Source of the DNA: Craterostigma plantagineum
Lineage: Eukaryota; Streptophyta; Magnoliopsida; Lamiales; Linderniaceae
Reading direction: 5' to 3'
Assembly: GCA_027422505.1 (NCBI GenBank)
Contig: JAPQWV010000050.1
Location: 3,286,001-3,350,000 of the forward strand
Length of the DNA stretch: 64,000 nt
Shown: positions 1 through 10,889 of the stretch, piece after piece
Layout of the letters: every line of letters starts with the position of its first letter
Position numbering within the stretch: the stretch's first letter is position 1
Position numbers and translations under genes: made by a program
The notes under the pieces: generated by a model
The model's database searches: none
What the model was told of the DNA's origin: nothing
Seen by the model: the letters and a program-made list of their open reading frames with translations, nothing else

Positions 1-1749
1 ACTCACGGGGATGATCGCATGGATAAGGAAGACGAAGCTTATGTACACGAAGCCTTTTTGGCAGATTGGACACCAGCAAACAGTATTTCTTACCCCACCC
101 AAGAGGGTAAGCGATTCAGGGAACAAATTGATCGTTCTTGCTCGGTAGGCACCCAAATCCCTTGGATTTCTAAACCTCCAGCTCAGAGGTGAATTTTTAT
201 TTATGGCCGTTTTATTTGGTTTTATATTATTACCTGGTTTGTATTCGCTTAACCTTACTTTCTGTCTTTCCTTCTATAGGTTGTCCAATTCTGAAATAGT
301 TCTCAGACCTTATCGCGCACGAAAGCCAAAAAGTTCCAATTTGGTGAAACTAGCTCCTGGTTTACCTCCCGTAAATCTCCCTCCATCCGTTCGTGTGATT
401 TCACAAGCTGCTTTCAGAAATTCCCAGGAAGGACCGCCCATTAAGGTTTCTTGTAATGATGTTAGAACCATGACAAAGCCTGGGATTCACTATCCCATGA
501 GAACTGGGCAACCTCAGAGCGATTCAAATGTTTCGCATAAATGTTTAGTGGAGAGTAGCGGTGATGCAGATCTTCAGATGCATCCTCTATTGTTCCAATC
601 TCCCGGAGATGGTCAACTGCCTTACTATCCACAGACCAATGATACTAGCACGTCTAGTTTTGCCTTATTTTCGGGGAAACAACCACATCTTAGCCTCAGC
701 CTTTTCCACAATCCCCGTCACATAAAAGATGCTGTGGATTTTCTCAGCAATTCATCTAAGCTTCTCGATAAAGACGTGTCGTCATCTGCCCACTTCCACC
801 CTCTCCTACGAAGGACAGATGGGATTGATGCAGATTCCACGGGTCTCTTCAGCGAAGAAGAAGCAAGACAAAAAGGTCAGAATCCACTTTCGCTAAGAAA
901 TGGTTCGTCATTAGATAAGAGTCCTATCGTCATGAGCAGTAGTGGGAAAACCAATGAACTTGACTTGGACATACATCTTAACTTGACATACGAGAACCAA
1001 AAAGCCATGGGAACTGAAAACACTAATGGCCCTAGAAAGAAGAGCGATTCTTCTTTTGATGCCGATAATGGTAGGCTCGATTCGAGCAATAATCCCATGG
1101 TTTTTTGCGGGATAAAGGAAAGAGGGGAAGTTTCTGGTATGCACAACGACGAGTCGCTTCCTGGTATTATCATGGAACACGAAGAGCTGAGCGATTCTGA
1201 CGAAGAAATCGAGGAAAATGTTGAGTTTGAGCGCGAAGAGATGGCTGATTCCGAAGGAGAAAGTGTGTCAGACTCTGAGCAGTTTGTCAACATAGCAAAC
1301 GAGGTATTCATTTCTATCGTAACATGTGTTCTTTCTAATAGTTCATTGAGCAACAACCAGTACGTAGCAAATCCACCCATGCGAGTATTTTGTCTTATTA
1401 TGAGGAAGATGCTCCGTTTGGTCCCTTCAATACTATCCTTATTTCATTACATTTTTCTATGCCTCGACATTGCCAGGTTGTCAAGACACAGAACAACAAC
1501 CGGCCTGAAAGTGGAGCAGCTGTCAAAAACACGGACGTTAAGCCACTGAATCTTAATCTCTGCCCAGTTTCTTCTCCTCATTCGTCGATGACAACAAACG
1601 CCGTGCATGGGCCATTTTCCCCGCCTTTTACATCGGCCTCTAAAGAACCTACGACAAAACAAGGTAATAAAGGCCGTACGCCGAAAAAGGGTTTCGACGA
1701 AACATTAGCGGGAAATTCGAGGAAGTGTTCGTGCAATAAGAGGAACTGA
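1..1749 (+). CDS. C-terminal exons of a GON-4-like / Myb-like nuclear protein (5' end outside window)
   Basis: Three exons, 1-188, 280-1303 and 1477-1749, join in frame through GT-AG introns (GT at 189 and 1304; AG at 278-279 and 1475-1476). The product is about 495 residues, ending in TGA at 1747-1749. The segments LAPGLPPVNLPPSVRVISQ, then HPLLFQSPGDGQLPYYP, LSLFHNP, DFHPLL-like, LDLDIHL and the acidic HEELSDSDEEIEE are those I recognise from the C-terminal half of plant GON-4-like / homeodomain-like proteins. These are predicted nuclear chromatin or transcription regulators with a SANT/Myb domain further upstream, which would lie outside the window. The last exon is basic (KGRTPKKGF), as in the family. 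No lesion is visible. The family name comes from memory of conserved peptides, not a search, and the biochemical role of plant members is poorly known. A LINE begins about 165 bp past the stop, probably in or next to the 3' UTR. Confidence 0.75.
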
Positions 1750-1914
1750 CCTGACTGCCTCTGGAGGGAAAGGAGCTTTGGAGTTTGAATGTGAATAACT
1801 TATATAAGAGCGTAGAAACTTGAGAAAAATGTTAATACTAACTGATCTTTTGTTGACTCTCTATTAGTAGAATTATTACGTGGGTTTTTGATTCGAACGT
1901 GGAATTTAGTTTAT
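1750..1914 (+). other. 3' flank / probable 3' UTR of the GON-4-like gene
   Basis: AT-rich sequence between the GON-4-like stop and the LINE. It ends with GAATTTAGTTTAT (1902-1914), which nearly matches GAATTAGTTTAT behind the LINE poly(A) at 7682-7693. I read these as the two copies of the LINE target-site duplication, one of which lost or gained a T. Confidence 0.5.
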
Positions 1915-2226
1915 GGGAAACGTTGCAGAGGTGATTTAATTTTAAATGTCTTGCATGTTGAATCCCCCTCACTCATCTCCCCTCCACCACCGCCAGCCAG
2001 CCCCTCCACCACCACCGCCGGCCAACGCACCCCACCTCCCAACCCCATCTCAGTCCTCCCTCTTTCCCCCCTCGTCGCCCACTACCTGTACAGCTATCCT
2101 TCTTCATCTACCCATCCGTCGTTTTGAAGTCTTTCTGAGAGCGTTGGTTGGCCTTCCGCCGCCGGGAACAGACGGCGGTGGACGGAGTTTCTACGTTTCA
2201 GGTTTTTCTTTTTCATCTCCATCGTG

Positions 2227-3890
2227 ATGGCGTCGGCTTCGTCGATGTGTGGCTCCATGATGTCATCCATGACTACAATGACACCACTGGTGATGCCGTC
2301 GATAGGGCTAGATTCGCTGCGGGACAAATTCCCGGAGTTTGGGAAAGCTTTTGATAAACCGTCCTTTACGGAGTTGTTGGAACGGGGTCATGGCGGCGCG
2401 ACTGGAAATGCAACCTTTGGCGCAACTTATAACAGCGGAGGCGGCACGGAGATCGCGAGGATGCCCTCCGCTTCTGAACAAGCGAATATCAATAATACCA
2501 CTATTGGTATTGCAGGCACGGTGGTGCAAGAAAAACTGAGAGACCATAGTCGGGAGCCGATTGGGACGATGCGGACTCGACGTGACACACCACCGCCGAA
2601 ACTTCGAGGGGGTCTGAATCGCCTAGGTCAGACGACAACAGCCCAACTGAAAGCACGATTTGATGGGCAGCGACCAAACCCTATGACGCTTCCTATTCGT
2701 AACACTGCTATTAACCAGCTGAAACAGACGGTCGTCGAGAGTGGGGGATCAGCTGGTACAAACCAGGACGCGGCTCAGGGGCTGAGAGCGAGTGGTGGGG
2801 GAACTGATGCGCAAAAACCTCACAATGTGGGTGGGGAGGCCACGTTCGCTGACGTCACTAGAGCTGGAAAGAGGCTGCAATGGCGTGGACCAAGGAACAA
2901 AGAAGAGACACGAGTCATGCTTCAATATACCCCACCGGAGGTTGTGGATGGGGTTGCGATGTCGTGCCCGACATGGGAAACCGCACAGAAAGGACTTGCA
3001 CGATGGGCCTTCACGCTTGTTGGCTACTTCTTAGGAAAGAAGCCGTACTTTCCGACTGTGGACAAATTCTTTCGATCGGTGTGGAGAGACGTTCAGGAAG
3101 TTCGGACGGCGACAAATGGATTTTTCAAATTTAGGTTTAAATCTGATGCGGCCATGCGCGATGTTTTGGAGGGTGGCCCATGGCTTCTTCAAGGGAAGCC
3201 ATTGTTCCTTGAGCCGTGGCAACCGGGTATGACATTCGAGAGAAAGGAGCACGTGGAAGTTCCATTATGGGTTAAGCTTCGTAATGTTCCTAGTGAATTC
3301 TGGACCCCGAAAGGTCTAGGAGTTGTGGCAAGTGCGGTTGGACGGCCAAAATTTGCGGACGCGGTTACACACAATGTAGACGACTGGATTATGCTCGAGT
3401 GTGTGTGGTTAAGACCTTAGACGAACCTTTTATTGATCACTTCCCACTTCGGCTGCCTCGGGAAGGTGGGGGGTCAGCTGGTATTATTCGGGTAGACGTT
3501 GAGTATGAATGGCGACCGTCGCCGTGCACGGGGTGCGGCTCTTTCTCGCACACGGAGCTACTATGCCCGCAACGTCTTGCACAGCCAAATATGGACCCAC
3601 CAAGACCTGAGCAGACCTCGCGGCCTACGGCTAAGCAGGCACAACTGGATTGGCGCCATGTTGGTGCGAAAGGGAAGGCTGGGAAGGTTGCGACTCAGCC
3701 ACAAGCGGTTGATGTTATGGAAGTGGAACTAGCTAAGCTTGATGAGAGGCCGAGTACCTCGGCCGAGGCATTGAGGAATGAGGCTACACGTGATAACAAC
3801 CCCTTCAATGTACTGTGCACGATTACTGACCACGATGAACTTTCTCTGGGCTCTAAAAGCGAAACGGCCCTGCAGGAAGTTATCCCATGA
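2227..3890 (+). pseudogene. LINE ORF1: gag-like protein with DUF4283-type domain and CCHC zinc knuckle (frameshifted)
   Basis: From the ATG at 2227 the frame is open to a TAG at 3420. The rest continues in another frame from about 3399 to 3890, so one frameshift lies near 3400. The N-terminal 150 residues are low-complexity. The middle part (about 2880-3400) has the layout of the plant LINE gag domain (DUF4283): ...VGYFLGKKPYFPTVDKFF..., then a GGPWLLQGKPLFLEPW stretch and a PLWVKLRNVPSEFWT stretch. A CCHC knuckle, CTGCGSFSHTELLC (CX2CX4HX4C), follows at about 3523-3564. Family function is nucleic-acid binding and RNP assembly for retrotransposition. The last codons overlap the ORF2 start. 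Not functional as it stands. Confidence 0.85.
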
Positions 3891-6800
3891 TACCCATGGG
3901 AGTTTGGAATGTGCGTGGTCTCAACAGGTGGGACCACGAAAGGGCGGTGGGTGACATTGTGACGAAGTATGATCTTAAAATGGTTGGATTGGTGGAAACT
4001 AGGGTGGCGGAATCTAATGCGGCGAGGATCTCTTCTGGAATCCGAAGGCATTGGGAGTGGTTTTTCGATTATCAGAACGGTCCGGCAACGCGGATATGGA
4101 TTGGCTGGGATCCACGATTCGTCGAACTGGTAATCTTGCAATTCTCAGAACAGGTGGTGCACTGCAAGGTGGTCAATATCGCGAAACGTACGGAGGTGTA
4201 TGTCTCTGTTGTGTATGGCAAAAATCGACGTGAGGAGCGGGTTGAACTATGGGATAACCTTGTGATGATGGCAGCCAACCGTAGGGAGCTCCCATGGCTA
4301 ATCATGGGGGATTTCAATGCAATTGTTGATGTCAGTGAGGCACGTGGCGGGCATCCCCAGAATGCAGACATGGACGCCTTGCGGAAATGCTTGGTTCGGG
4401 CAGACCTCATGCCGTACCTGCGACGGGTCAATTTTTACCTGGTATAACCAACAAAGGGCAGCGGCTGGAGTGTGGCGAAGGCTTGATCGAATGGTGGCGA
4501 ACCCGAGCTGGTTTTTGACATTTGCAAACTAGACCTATCATTGCGATCTACCTATGACCTCGGACCATTGCCCGCTCATAATCAAGGCGGACGAGCTGGG
4601 ACGTAGACGGCCGAACTTTCGGTTTGATAACTTTCTTACAAAGGACCCCAAATTCATGCCGATCGTTCAAGAAATATGGCAGGAGTCAGTTAACGGATTC
4701 CCTATGTATACATTGATGCGGCGACTGAAAATGCTCAAGCCACGATTTCGACAGCTTCGAAGTACGAAGGGTGACTTGGCGGCAAACGTCGAGGCAGCTA
4801 AGCGGTTTCTTGAGGTTAGCCAAGAATTTGCAGCGAGGTATCCCACGGAGGACTTATTTCATGAGCTTGAGAGGGTCTGCCGAGCAGTGTATGCTAAGGC
4901 CGTTGCGGTGGAACAGTCGGCTCTTTCACAGCGGGCGAAGTTGGCATGGCTCATCAGTGCTCCTCCTATTTTTTCAAACGAGTGGCCATGCGACGAGCGA
5001 CTAATCGAATCTTATCACTTGATGGGGAAAACGGTCAGCTGATTGAAGGTGAGGTGGCGGTCAAGGAAGAACTGATTCGCTTCTACCAGGGCTTGTTAGG
5101 GCAGTCAGTGCGGGAAGAACCGGTCACGTGCCAAGAGGTTGCTGGTTTTGTTACCCGCTCATTAACGCCGACCGAAGCGGCGAGGATGGTGGAGCCAGTT
5201 GATGCCCGAGAGATTAAGAACGTTCTTTTCTCTTTCGCTGACGAGAAGGCCCCTGGCCCCGATGGGTACACAGCTGCGTTCTTTAAAGCGGCGTGGAGTA
5301 TTATTGGGGATGATTTCGTTGGGGCTGTTCAGGATTTCTTTCGCACAGGCCGCCTTCTGAAAGGCTTGAACAGTACCTTGATCACTTTAATTCCAAAAGG
5401 AGCGACGCCACGGAAGCGGACTGATTTCAGACCTATCTCGTGCTGTAATGTTATTTACAAGGTTATTTCGAAGATTCTCGCTGATCGTATGAAGCCGTGC
5501 CTTGCTAAACTAGTGCACAAGTCGCAGACCGCATTCGTTCCTGGGAGGCGCATTAGTGACAACATCCTCTTGGCTCAGGAGATTTGTCGTGGCTATCGTA
5601 GTCGACAGCATCCGCCCCGGGTAGCTTTTAAAGTTGATTTGGCAAAGGCCTATGATAAAGTGGAGTGGACGTTCATTCTTGCGGCTCTTCAGGCGATAAA
5701 CTTTCACCCCACTTATATAGGTTGGATACGCAGCTGCTTAACGTCGACGGCGTTCTCTATTAACCTCAATGGGAATCCGGTCGGTTTCTTTGAGGGGCGG
5801 CGGGGGATTCGCCAGGGGGATCCCATTTCCCCCTATCTTTTTACCCTCATTATGGAGATCCTGCATGGGATGGTGGACGTTCGTACTCGACACAATTTCA
5901 AGTTCCACTGGCGATGCGAAGCTACTGCCCTATCTATGTTGACCTTTGCCGATGACCTTCTTCTTTTCTGCCATGCCGACGTCCATTCAGTCGTGATACT
6001 GAAGCAGGCCTTAGAGGAGTTCGCAAATCAGGGCTTCGGCCGAATGCGAGCAAGAGCTAGATGTTTCTATCAGCTCGAGCTGAGGGTCTGAAGGCGACAA
6101 TCACATCTGTTATGGGATTCCAAGAAGGACGGCTACCGGTCCGCTACTTGGGAGTCCCTCTCATTACGACTCGTTTGACAATTGCAGATTGTGCTCACCT
6201 ACTTGGGAAGATTGATGCTAGACTTGGATCATGGCTGAATCGCTCACTCTCGTACGCAGGAAGGGTCCAGTTGATCAAGTCGGTCCTGTCTGCTATGTCA
6301 ATCTATTGGTCTGGGGTATTCCTTCTACCGAAAGGGGTTGTGCGGGATATCGAGGCTAGATTTCGACGGTTCCTTTGGGCTGCTCATTCGGCAAAGGTGG
6401 CGTGGGCCGACGTTTGCTTGCCCAAGAGGGAAGGGGGTCTCGGCATACATTCGGTGGAGGTTTTCAACCGGGCATTGATGCTCAAACAGGCATGGCATGT
6501 GGTACAACGTGACCCTGACTCTATTTGGGCTACATGGCTGGATCACACGCGGCTCAGGTCCAAATCTTTTTGGGATATTAGGCCGTCGCCTAACGACTCC
6601 TGGAGTTGGAAGAAACTGCTCAGCCTTAGGCCACTCTTGCGGTCTCTTATCTCTTTCCATATTGGAAATGGCGCTAATACTTGGCTGTGGCATGACCCAT
6701 GGCTCAGACCTACTACGTTGCTAGAGATACACCCCAATGGGCCGATGGTTATGGGATTACCCCACGACGCCCGCCTCAGCTCGGTGATCTCGAATGATGG

Positions 6801-7491
6801 GTGGGCTTGGCCGGCTCAAGCCACGGTGGAATATATGGCAATTCAGCCTTTGCTCCCGCACGTTGCACCTTTGGAGGCTGATAGGATTTGCTGGAATGGG
6901 GCTGGTTCGGGGGATGGTTCGGGCAAGTTTTCTACGAGGGCAGTTAGGGAAAGTATCCGTGGGCGACGAACTCCTGCTTCATGGGCTAATCTGATTGGGG
7001 GAGCACTTTGAGTTCCACGCTACGAATTTATCTTGTGGTTAGCCATACGTGAGCGACTTTCTACACGAGACAAGGAGTGGGTGGCTGCTCGGGCTGGCTC
7101 ACCTCATTGCGTGCTGTGCGATGAGGGCTGCCTCGAAACGACGAAACATTTGTTTTTCGAGTGCGCTTTCTCTCGGCGATGTGTTGGCATGCTACGACGA
7201 CGGACGCGATGGAAATGGCCGTATCGAGAGTGGCGAATGGGCATCGAATGGGCTGCCACCAGATGGCGAACTCGGCACCTCATTCACTTGGCCAACTGTC
7301 ACATTTTGGCTTCACTTGTGTACCACCTTTGGCAGGAGCGGAACGTGCGCTGGCGGGATAATGTATGTCGTACCCCGGAGCAGGTGGTAGCTGGAGTGCT
7401 GGGTATTGCTTGCATGCGGCTATCTACGACATCGGCTAAGTATGCATTGCAACTGGCTGCTCTTCGAAGATTATGGCGCGTAGCTTGGTAG
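3887..7491 (+). pseudogene. LINE ORF2: AP-endonuclease / reverse transcriptase / zf-RVT polyprotein (multiple breaks)
   Basis: An N-terminal endonuclease domain starts MGVWNVRGLNRWDHERA and contains LIMGDFNAIVD. The frame then breaks near 4440 (resuming as WYNQQRAAAGVWRRLDR), near 4530-4550 and near 5000. The RT domain (about 5200-6060) has APGPDGYTAAFFK, LIPKG, FRPIS, FKVDLAKAYDKVEW, GIRQGDPISPYLF and the catalytic FADDLL (about 5945-5962). Another frameshift lies near 6060. The RT thumb region (RYLGVPL, LSYAGRVQLIKSVL) follows. An in-frame TGA at 7009-7011 precedes the zf-RVT domain (LCDEGCLETTKHLFFEC, about 7105-7165). The ORF ends at 7489-7491. The family nicks target DNA and reverse-transcribes its own RNA there. 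At least four frame breaks and one nonsense codon make it non-functional. Confidence 0.92.
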
Positions 7492-7693
7492 CGGGTTAGC
7501 TTGGTTTACGCATGAGTTGATGGGCTGGTGATGTTTTGTTCTTTTTTTGAGTTTTCGAGTCTCATTGCGGTCTCGGTTGTTTGTTACCGGGTGACGTAGT
7601 TGAGGTTTATACTTAGCTATGTCTGTACTCTTTGTTCTATTTTTTCATTCATATTTTTTGGGACACTTACGCCAAAAAAAAGAATTAGTTTAT

Positions 7694-7947
7694 AAAAACA
7701 CATTCTTGAAATGTACGGACAAACATAGTATTTTGTTACTGTCGACTACGGCAGAGGCAGAATGTCGTCGTCGAATTGATGATTCGCTGCCACGTGTGTT
7801 GGCAAAACGATAAAGCTTGTTGTACACACACTACACCAGTGAGTGTGTGGGCCAAAAATATCCATTATGTTTGCAAACAAATACAATCGCGCTGATAGTG
7901 ACGTGCTGAGACTGAGAGAGATGGCAAATGCATAGCATATTATAAAG

Positions 7948-7988
<41 letters not shown>

Positions 7989-8924
7989 AGTCTTCATCAG
8001 CTTTGTAAAGCTCCAACACGTTCAGATTATCTTTCAAGTAAACTTCAGAGGTTTACTACTCACAGCCTTGTAAAGCTTTATCTTCTTCTCTTATGTTCCT
8101 TTCGTGGGAGTTGGGCTCTTCATTGTCATCATTCAAACAGCATTTTCGCCGTTTTTAAGAGCAAAAAACAGAGGGTTTTAAGTTTTCGGTCCTTTTCTAT
8201 TATCAAGATTTTATGGTCTCTTTTACGTGTTTATGCTTTTTAGTTGCCTTTGCTGTACTTGCCTCGTCGACCACAGTGTAAGCCTAGGCTGCTATTGAAG
8301 AGCTTCATCATCTTGCTTAAAATTTCTGGGTTTGTTTTTCTGTTTGTTGCATTGTATGTACGTGCTTGTGAGTGTGTGTTTTACGTCGTCCTTAATCTTT
8401 TAATAGGATCTTTTAGGCAAAAAAAAAAAAGCAGAAAAAGAATCACTCTGAAGCTCATGGTATTTGATTCTTCAAAAAACGTCGATGAAATGAGTTTCTT
8501 AGTTTTTCAGGTACCGTTTCAAGGCTTTAGACGCAAAAAGCCCATAAAAGATCTTAGGTATGATTGTTCGTTCATCTCTTTAATTGAATAAGCATGTTTT
8601 TCAGCTGCTTGAATTACTGCACTGTGTATAATAACTATGAAAAGACAAGATATAGTGCATGTTATACACCTCTGTGTTGTAGCTAGCTAAGCTAAGCTAG
8701 TCGATTTCGATATTTTAATGATTCTTTCAACATTATGTCTCTTTTGTCTTCTTCGCCATGACATCTTTTTCCAGTTTAAGTTCAGATGTTTTGCTATCTA
8801 TGATCTTTAACGGTGTCTGCTTTCCAATAATCCCAACTGTATTCTCTGTTCGTAATAGCAAACGCCAAGAATCATCTCATTCTGAGCCTTTTTCTTTCGC
8901 TAACAATCTCTTTTTACAACAGCT
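7694..8924 (+). promoter_or_regulatory. Promoter and leader of the F-box gene, with TATA-like box and (TC)n tract
   Basis: About 1.2 kb lies between the LINE and the F-box ATG. A TATA-like ATTATAAAG (about 7939-7947) lies directly before a long pyrimidine microsatellite. Further down are TTT/CTT-rich leader-like sequences without a convincing ORF. A leader intron is possible but I cannot place it. No other gene is visible here. Confidence 0.4.
7952..7986 (+). repeat. (TC)n microsatellite, about 17 units
   Basis: Uninterrupted TC dinucleotide run a few bases after a TATA-like box upstream of the F-box gene. Pyrimidine-rich tracts are common in plant core promoters and 5' UTRs. An open frame read through it on the minus strand is only a repeat artefact. 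Confidence 0.9.
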
Positions 8925-10127
8925 ATGATGATGAAGAAGAAGATCAAAGAGGAGGCTGAGACTACTTATTGGTTCGGAAACGACGATCTCCCCGCCAACA
9001 TACTTTCCCGATTGGACGCAGAAACCCTCCACCGCCTAAAGCTCGTCTCCAAGAAATGGCTCAGCCTCATCATCGATCGCTCGTTCGTCAACCTCCACCT
9101 CAAAAACACGGCCCGGGGCCAACCATTCTCGGGTTTCTTCTTCCAAGAAACGTACAGTCGTTCAACTGCCAAAGACGTAGACCTCATCACTTACATCCCA
9201 GTCGAAGCTCAAGGATGTAATAGAAAACTCAGGCAAGAAGTCTTCGATTTCCTCCCCGAAGGCGTAGTCCTTCTATCGTCTAACAATGGGCTTCTCTGCT
9301 TACGAAGCTGCTTCGACCCGATACCCAACTTGTACGTATGCAACCCTCTAAACAGAGAATGGGTTGAAATCGAATGACCTGAAGATGTCCCGAGGCAGAG
9401 CAGCGTAGCCATAGCCTTCGACCCTTTGCTTAATCCCGTTGATTCGATCACCGATTTCGAATTAGTAGCAGTGAGCTTTACAGAGGAAGAAGAAGAAGAA
9501 GGCCATTACATCTTCGACATATACTCTTCGAAAACTAAGCAATGGAGAAGGTCTAATGAGCGGTGCTTTTGCAGCCATGGCTTGGCTATGAAAAACAGGG
9601 GAATTGAAGTTGGAGGAATCTTATATTGGCTGACCGAAGATGGCTATCAAATACTAACGTTCGATCCTAAGGAAGAGATGGCCTGCCCGATAATGGCTCC
9701 CCTGCCCGAATCCCAGTTCGTCAGCGTGCCCGAGATGTGCATAGGAGAATCGAAGGGCAGACTATGCTATGCGATCATATCTGAAGATGGGCTTCAGCTT
9801 TGGGTCCTCGAAGATCGATTCGAATGCGAATGGGAACTCAAGTCTTCGATTTCGTTGGGCGATTTGGAGAGGGAGAATGAGGGTGTGATCTATAGGCTCT
9901 TGGAGAAGGTGAAGAATGGAAGGCTGAGCAGAGACGAAATTGCGTGGGTCGATCCTCTGTGCTTCGAGGGCGATGTTTTGCTTGTTAGGGTTCTCTCGAA
10001 GGTTTACGAGTATCGATTCTCGATGAAGAAGATGAAGCTTGTCTGCGATGCTTTGGAGTTGGGCCCCAGGTCGATGTTTTCGCCTATCGTTGTTCCTTAT
10101 TGCATGAGCCTGGTACCTCTTGTCTGA
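8925..10127 (+). pseudogene. F-box protein gene with a single premature stop (W151 to TGA)
   Basis: The frame from ATG ATG ATG at 8925 runs 400 codons to TGA at 10125-10127, broken only by TGA at 9375-9377 (codon 151). The F-box lies near residues 15-60: DDLPANILSRLDAETLHRLKLVSKKW. Next is the FBA/kelch-like F-box-associated region, with FLPEGVVLLSSNNGLLC, CNPLNREWVEIE, then after the stop PEDV...VAIAFDP, YWLTEDGYQILTFDP and a C-terminal VYEYRFSMKKM. F-box proteins link SCF ubiquitin ligases to substrates. The duplicate at 56.4 kb has TGG at the stop codon (56438-56440), so the ancestral residue was Trp. The rest of the frame is unbroken, so the lesion is young. A 150-residue F-box-only product could still be made. 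Substrate unknown. Confidence 0.85.
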
Positions 10128-10740
10128 AATTTTTTTGATTGTTTAGAACTTATTATAGCTCCGCTTTTAGTACGTTGAACAACAGCTTATCACGTATGGA
10201 AATCTTTTGTTTTCTTTACAGGAATTTTCTTGAAAAAACACGCATGTATAATAGAAGTAAAATAACTAAATAAGACAATGAGGTTTCAAATCTTTATGAT
10301 AATATTGATTATTACATGGTTCGATACATCTCAAAAACACATTATATAAGAACATGGACAATATAATACATACAATTCTATTGACTAATGGACAATATAA
10401 TACATACAATTCTATTGACTATATTATTATAGTTAAAAGGGTTGATGGTGGTAATTTTGGATGATCATGGTGATTATTTGCACCTGTTTGCGAATAGTCT
10501 TACACTACCTTCATATCTATTCTTCTTCCTTTCTGCAAATATTATAGCGAATCATATTATATCATATCAGAAAAATCACGTAATCGACCCTCAAGAGAAA
10601 TAAATAAAATACATTGAACTCGTCAAAGAGATGATGGTGATCTGGGCTGGGCATTTGCCCTGCAGATACAAAAGAAGAAATAAAAAACCCATAACGCGAA
10701 TTTTGTTCAGAATCTAATTACAGTTGAAAGATGAATCTAA
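10128..10740. other. 3' flank of the F-box gene, partly duplicated at 57.2-59.6 kb
   Basis: AT-rich sequence with no gene. About 10,130-10,680 reappears in order behind the truncated F-box copy (57,200-57,411, then 58,817-59,006, then 59,494-59,590), separated there by two insertions. This flank is the 'empty-site' reference for those insertions. Confidence 0.8.
10354..10421 (+). repeat. 34-bp perfect tandem duplication
   Basis: The 34-bp unit at 10354-10387 (starting ATGGACAATATAATACATAC) is repeated exactly at 10388-10421. The F-box paralogue flank near 58,820-58,855 has only one diverged copy, so this duplication arose after the segmental duplication, or was lost there. Confidence 0.9.
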
Positions 10741-10848
10741 TTAATACATACTCGAATAAGAATAATAAGGAGCTGATGAGGTTGTTGTCCAGAAGATAGT
10801 AGTGAAGAGTAGAAGCAGCAGCAAAACGGCGGCCTTAACAACGTTCAT
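10741..10848 (-). CDS. Possible small secreted peptide, 35 residues
   Basis: From ATG at 10848 to TAA at 10741-10743. The N-terminus MNVVKAAVLLLLLLFTTIFW is a textbook signal-peptide-like hydrophobic core. It is followed by TTTSSAPYYSYSSMY, a short Ser/Tyr-rich tail. On the minus strand a TATA-like run (ATTTATATATATAATATA, plus-strand about 10,868-10,889) lies some 20-40 nt before the ATG. The open frame extends upstream but the upstream part has no protein-like character, so I chose the internal ATG. Small secreted plant peptides of this size exist (signalling or cell-wall), but I do not recognise the family. It may be a chance ORF. It lies 0.6 kb beyond the F-box gene in opposite orientation. 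Confidence 0.35.
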   Translation of the reverse strand: MNVVKAAVLLLLLLFTTIFWTTTSSAPYYSYSSMY

Positions 10849-10889
10849 ATTGATTGACGTTTTAAATTTGGAAGATATATTATATATAT

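Larger units (their letters stand above)
1915..7681 (+). mobile_element. Full-length but dead non-LTR (LINE, L1-like) retrotransposon
   Basis: The element has a CT/CA-rich 5' UTR (about 1955-2220), ORF1 (gag-like), ORF2 (endonuclease-RT-zf-RVT) and a short A tail at 7672-7681. The two ORFs overlap as ATGA at 3887-3890, a usual arrangement in plant L1 elements. A 12-13 bp near-identical repeat flanks it (1902-1914 and 7682-7693), which sets the ends used here. It lies in the same orientation as the GON-4-like gene. ORF1 and ORF2 both carry frameshifts and ORF2 has an in-frame stop, so it cannot move by itself. Exact 5' end is uncertain by some tens of bases because the TSD copies differ by one nucleotide. 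Confidence 0.85.

Noticed and set aside
877..1380. Minus-strand Ser-rich frame under the GON-4-like gene
   Set aside because: Shadow of the acidic SDSDEEIEE coding region.
4072..4431. Minus-strand frames within the LINE
   Set aside because: Antisense shadows of ORF2, where the sense strand shows clear endonuclease motifs.
7746..7997. Minus-strand frame with ERERERE run
   Set aside because: Translation of the (TC)n microsatellite.
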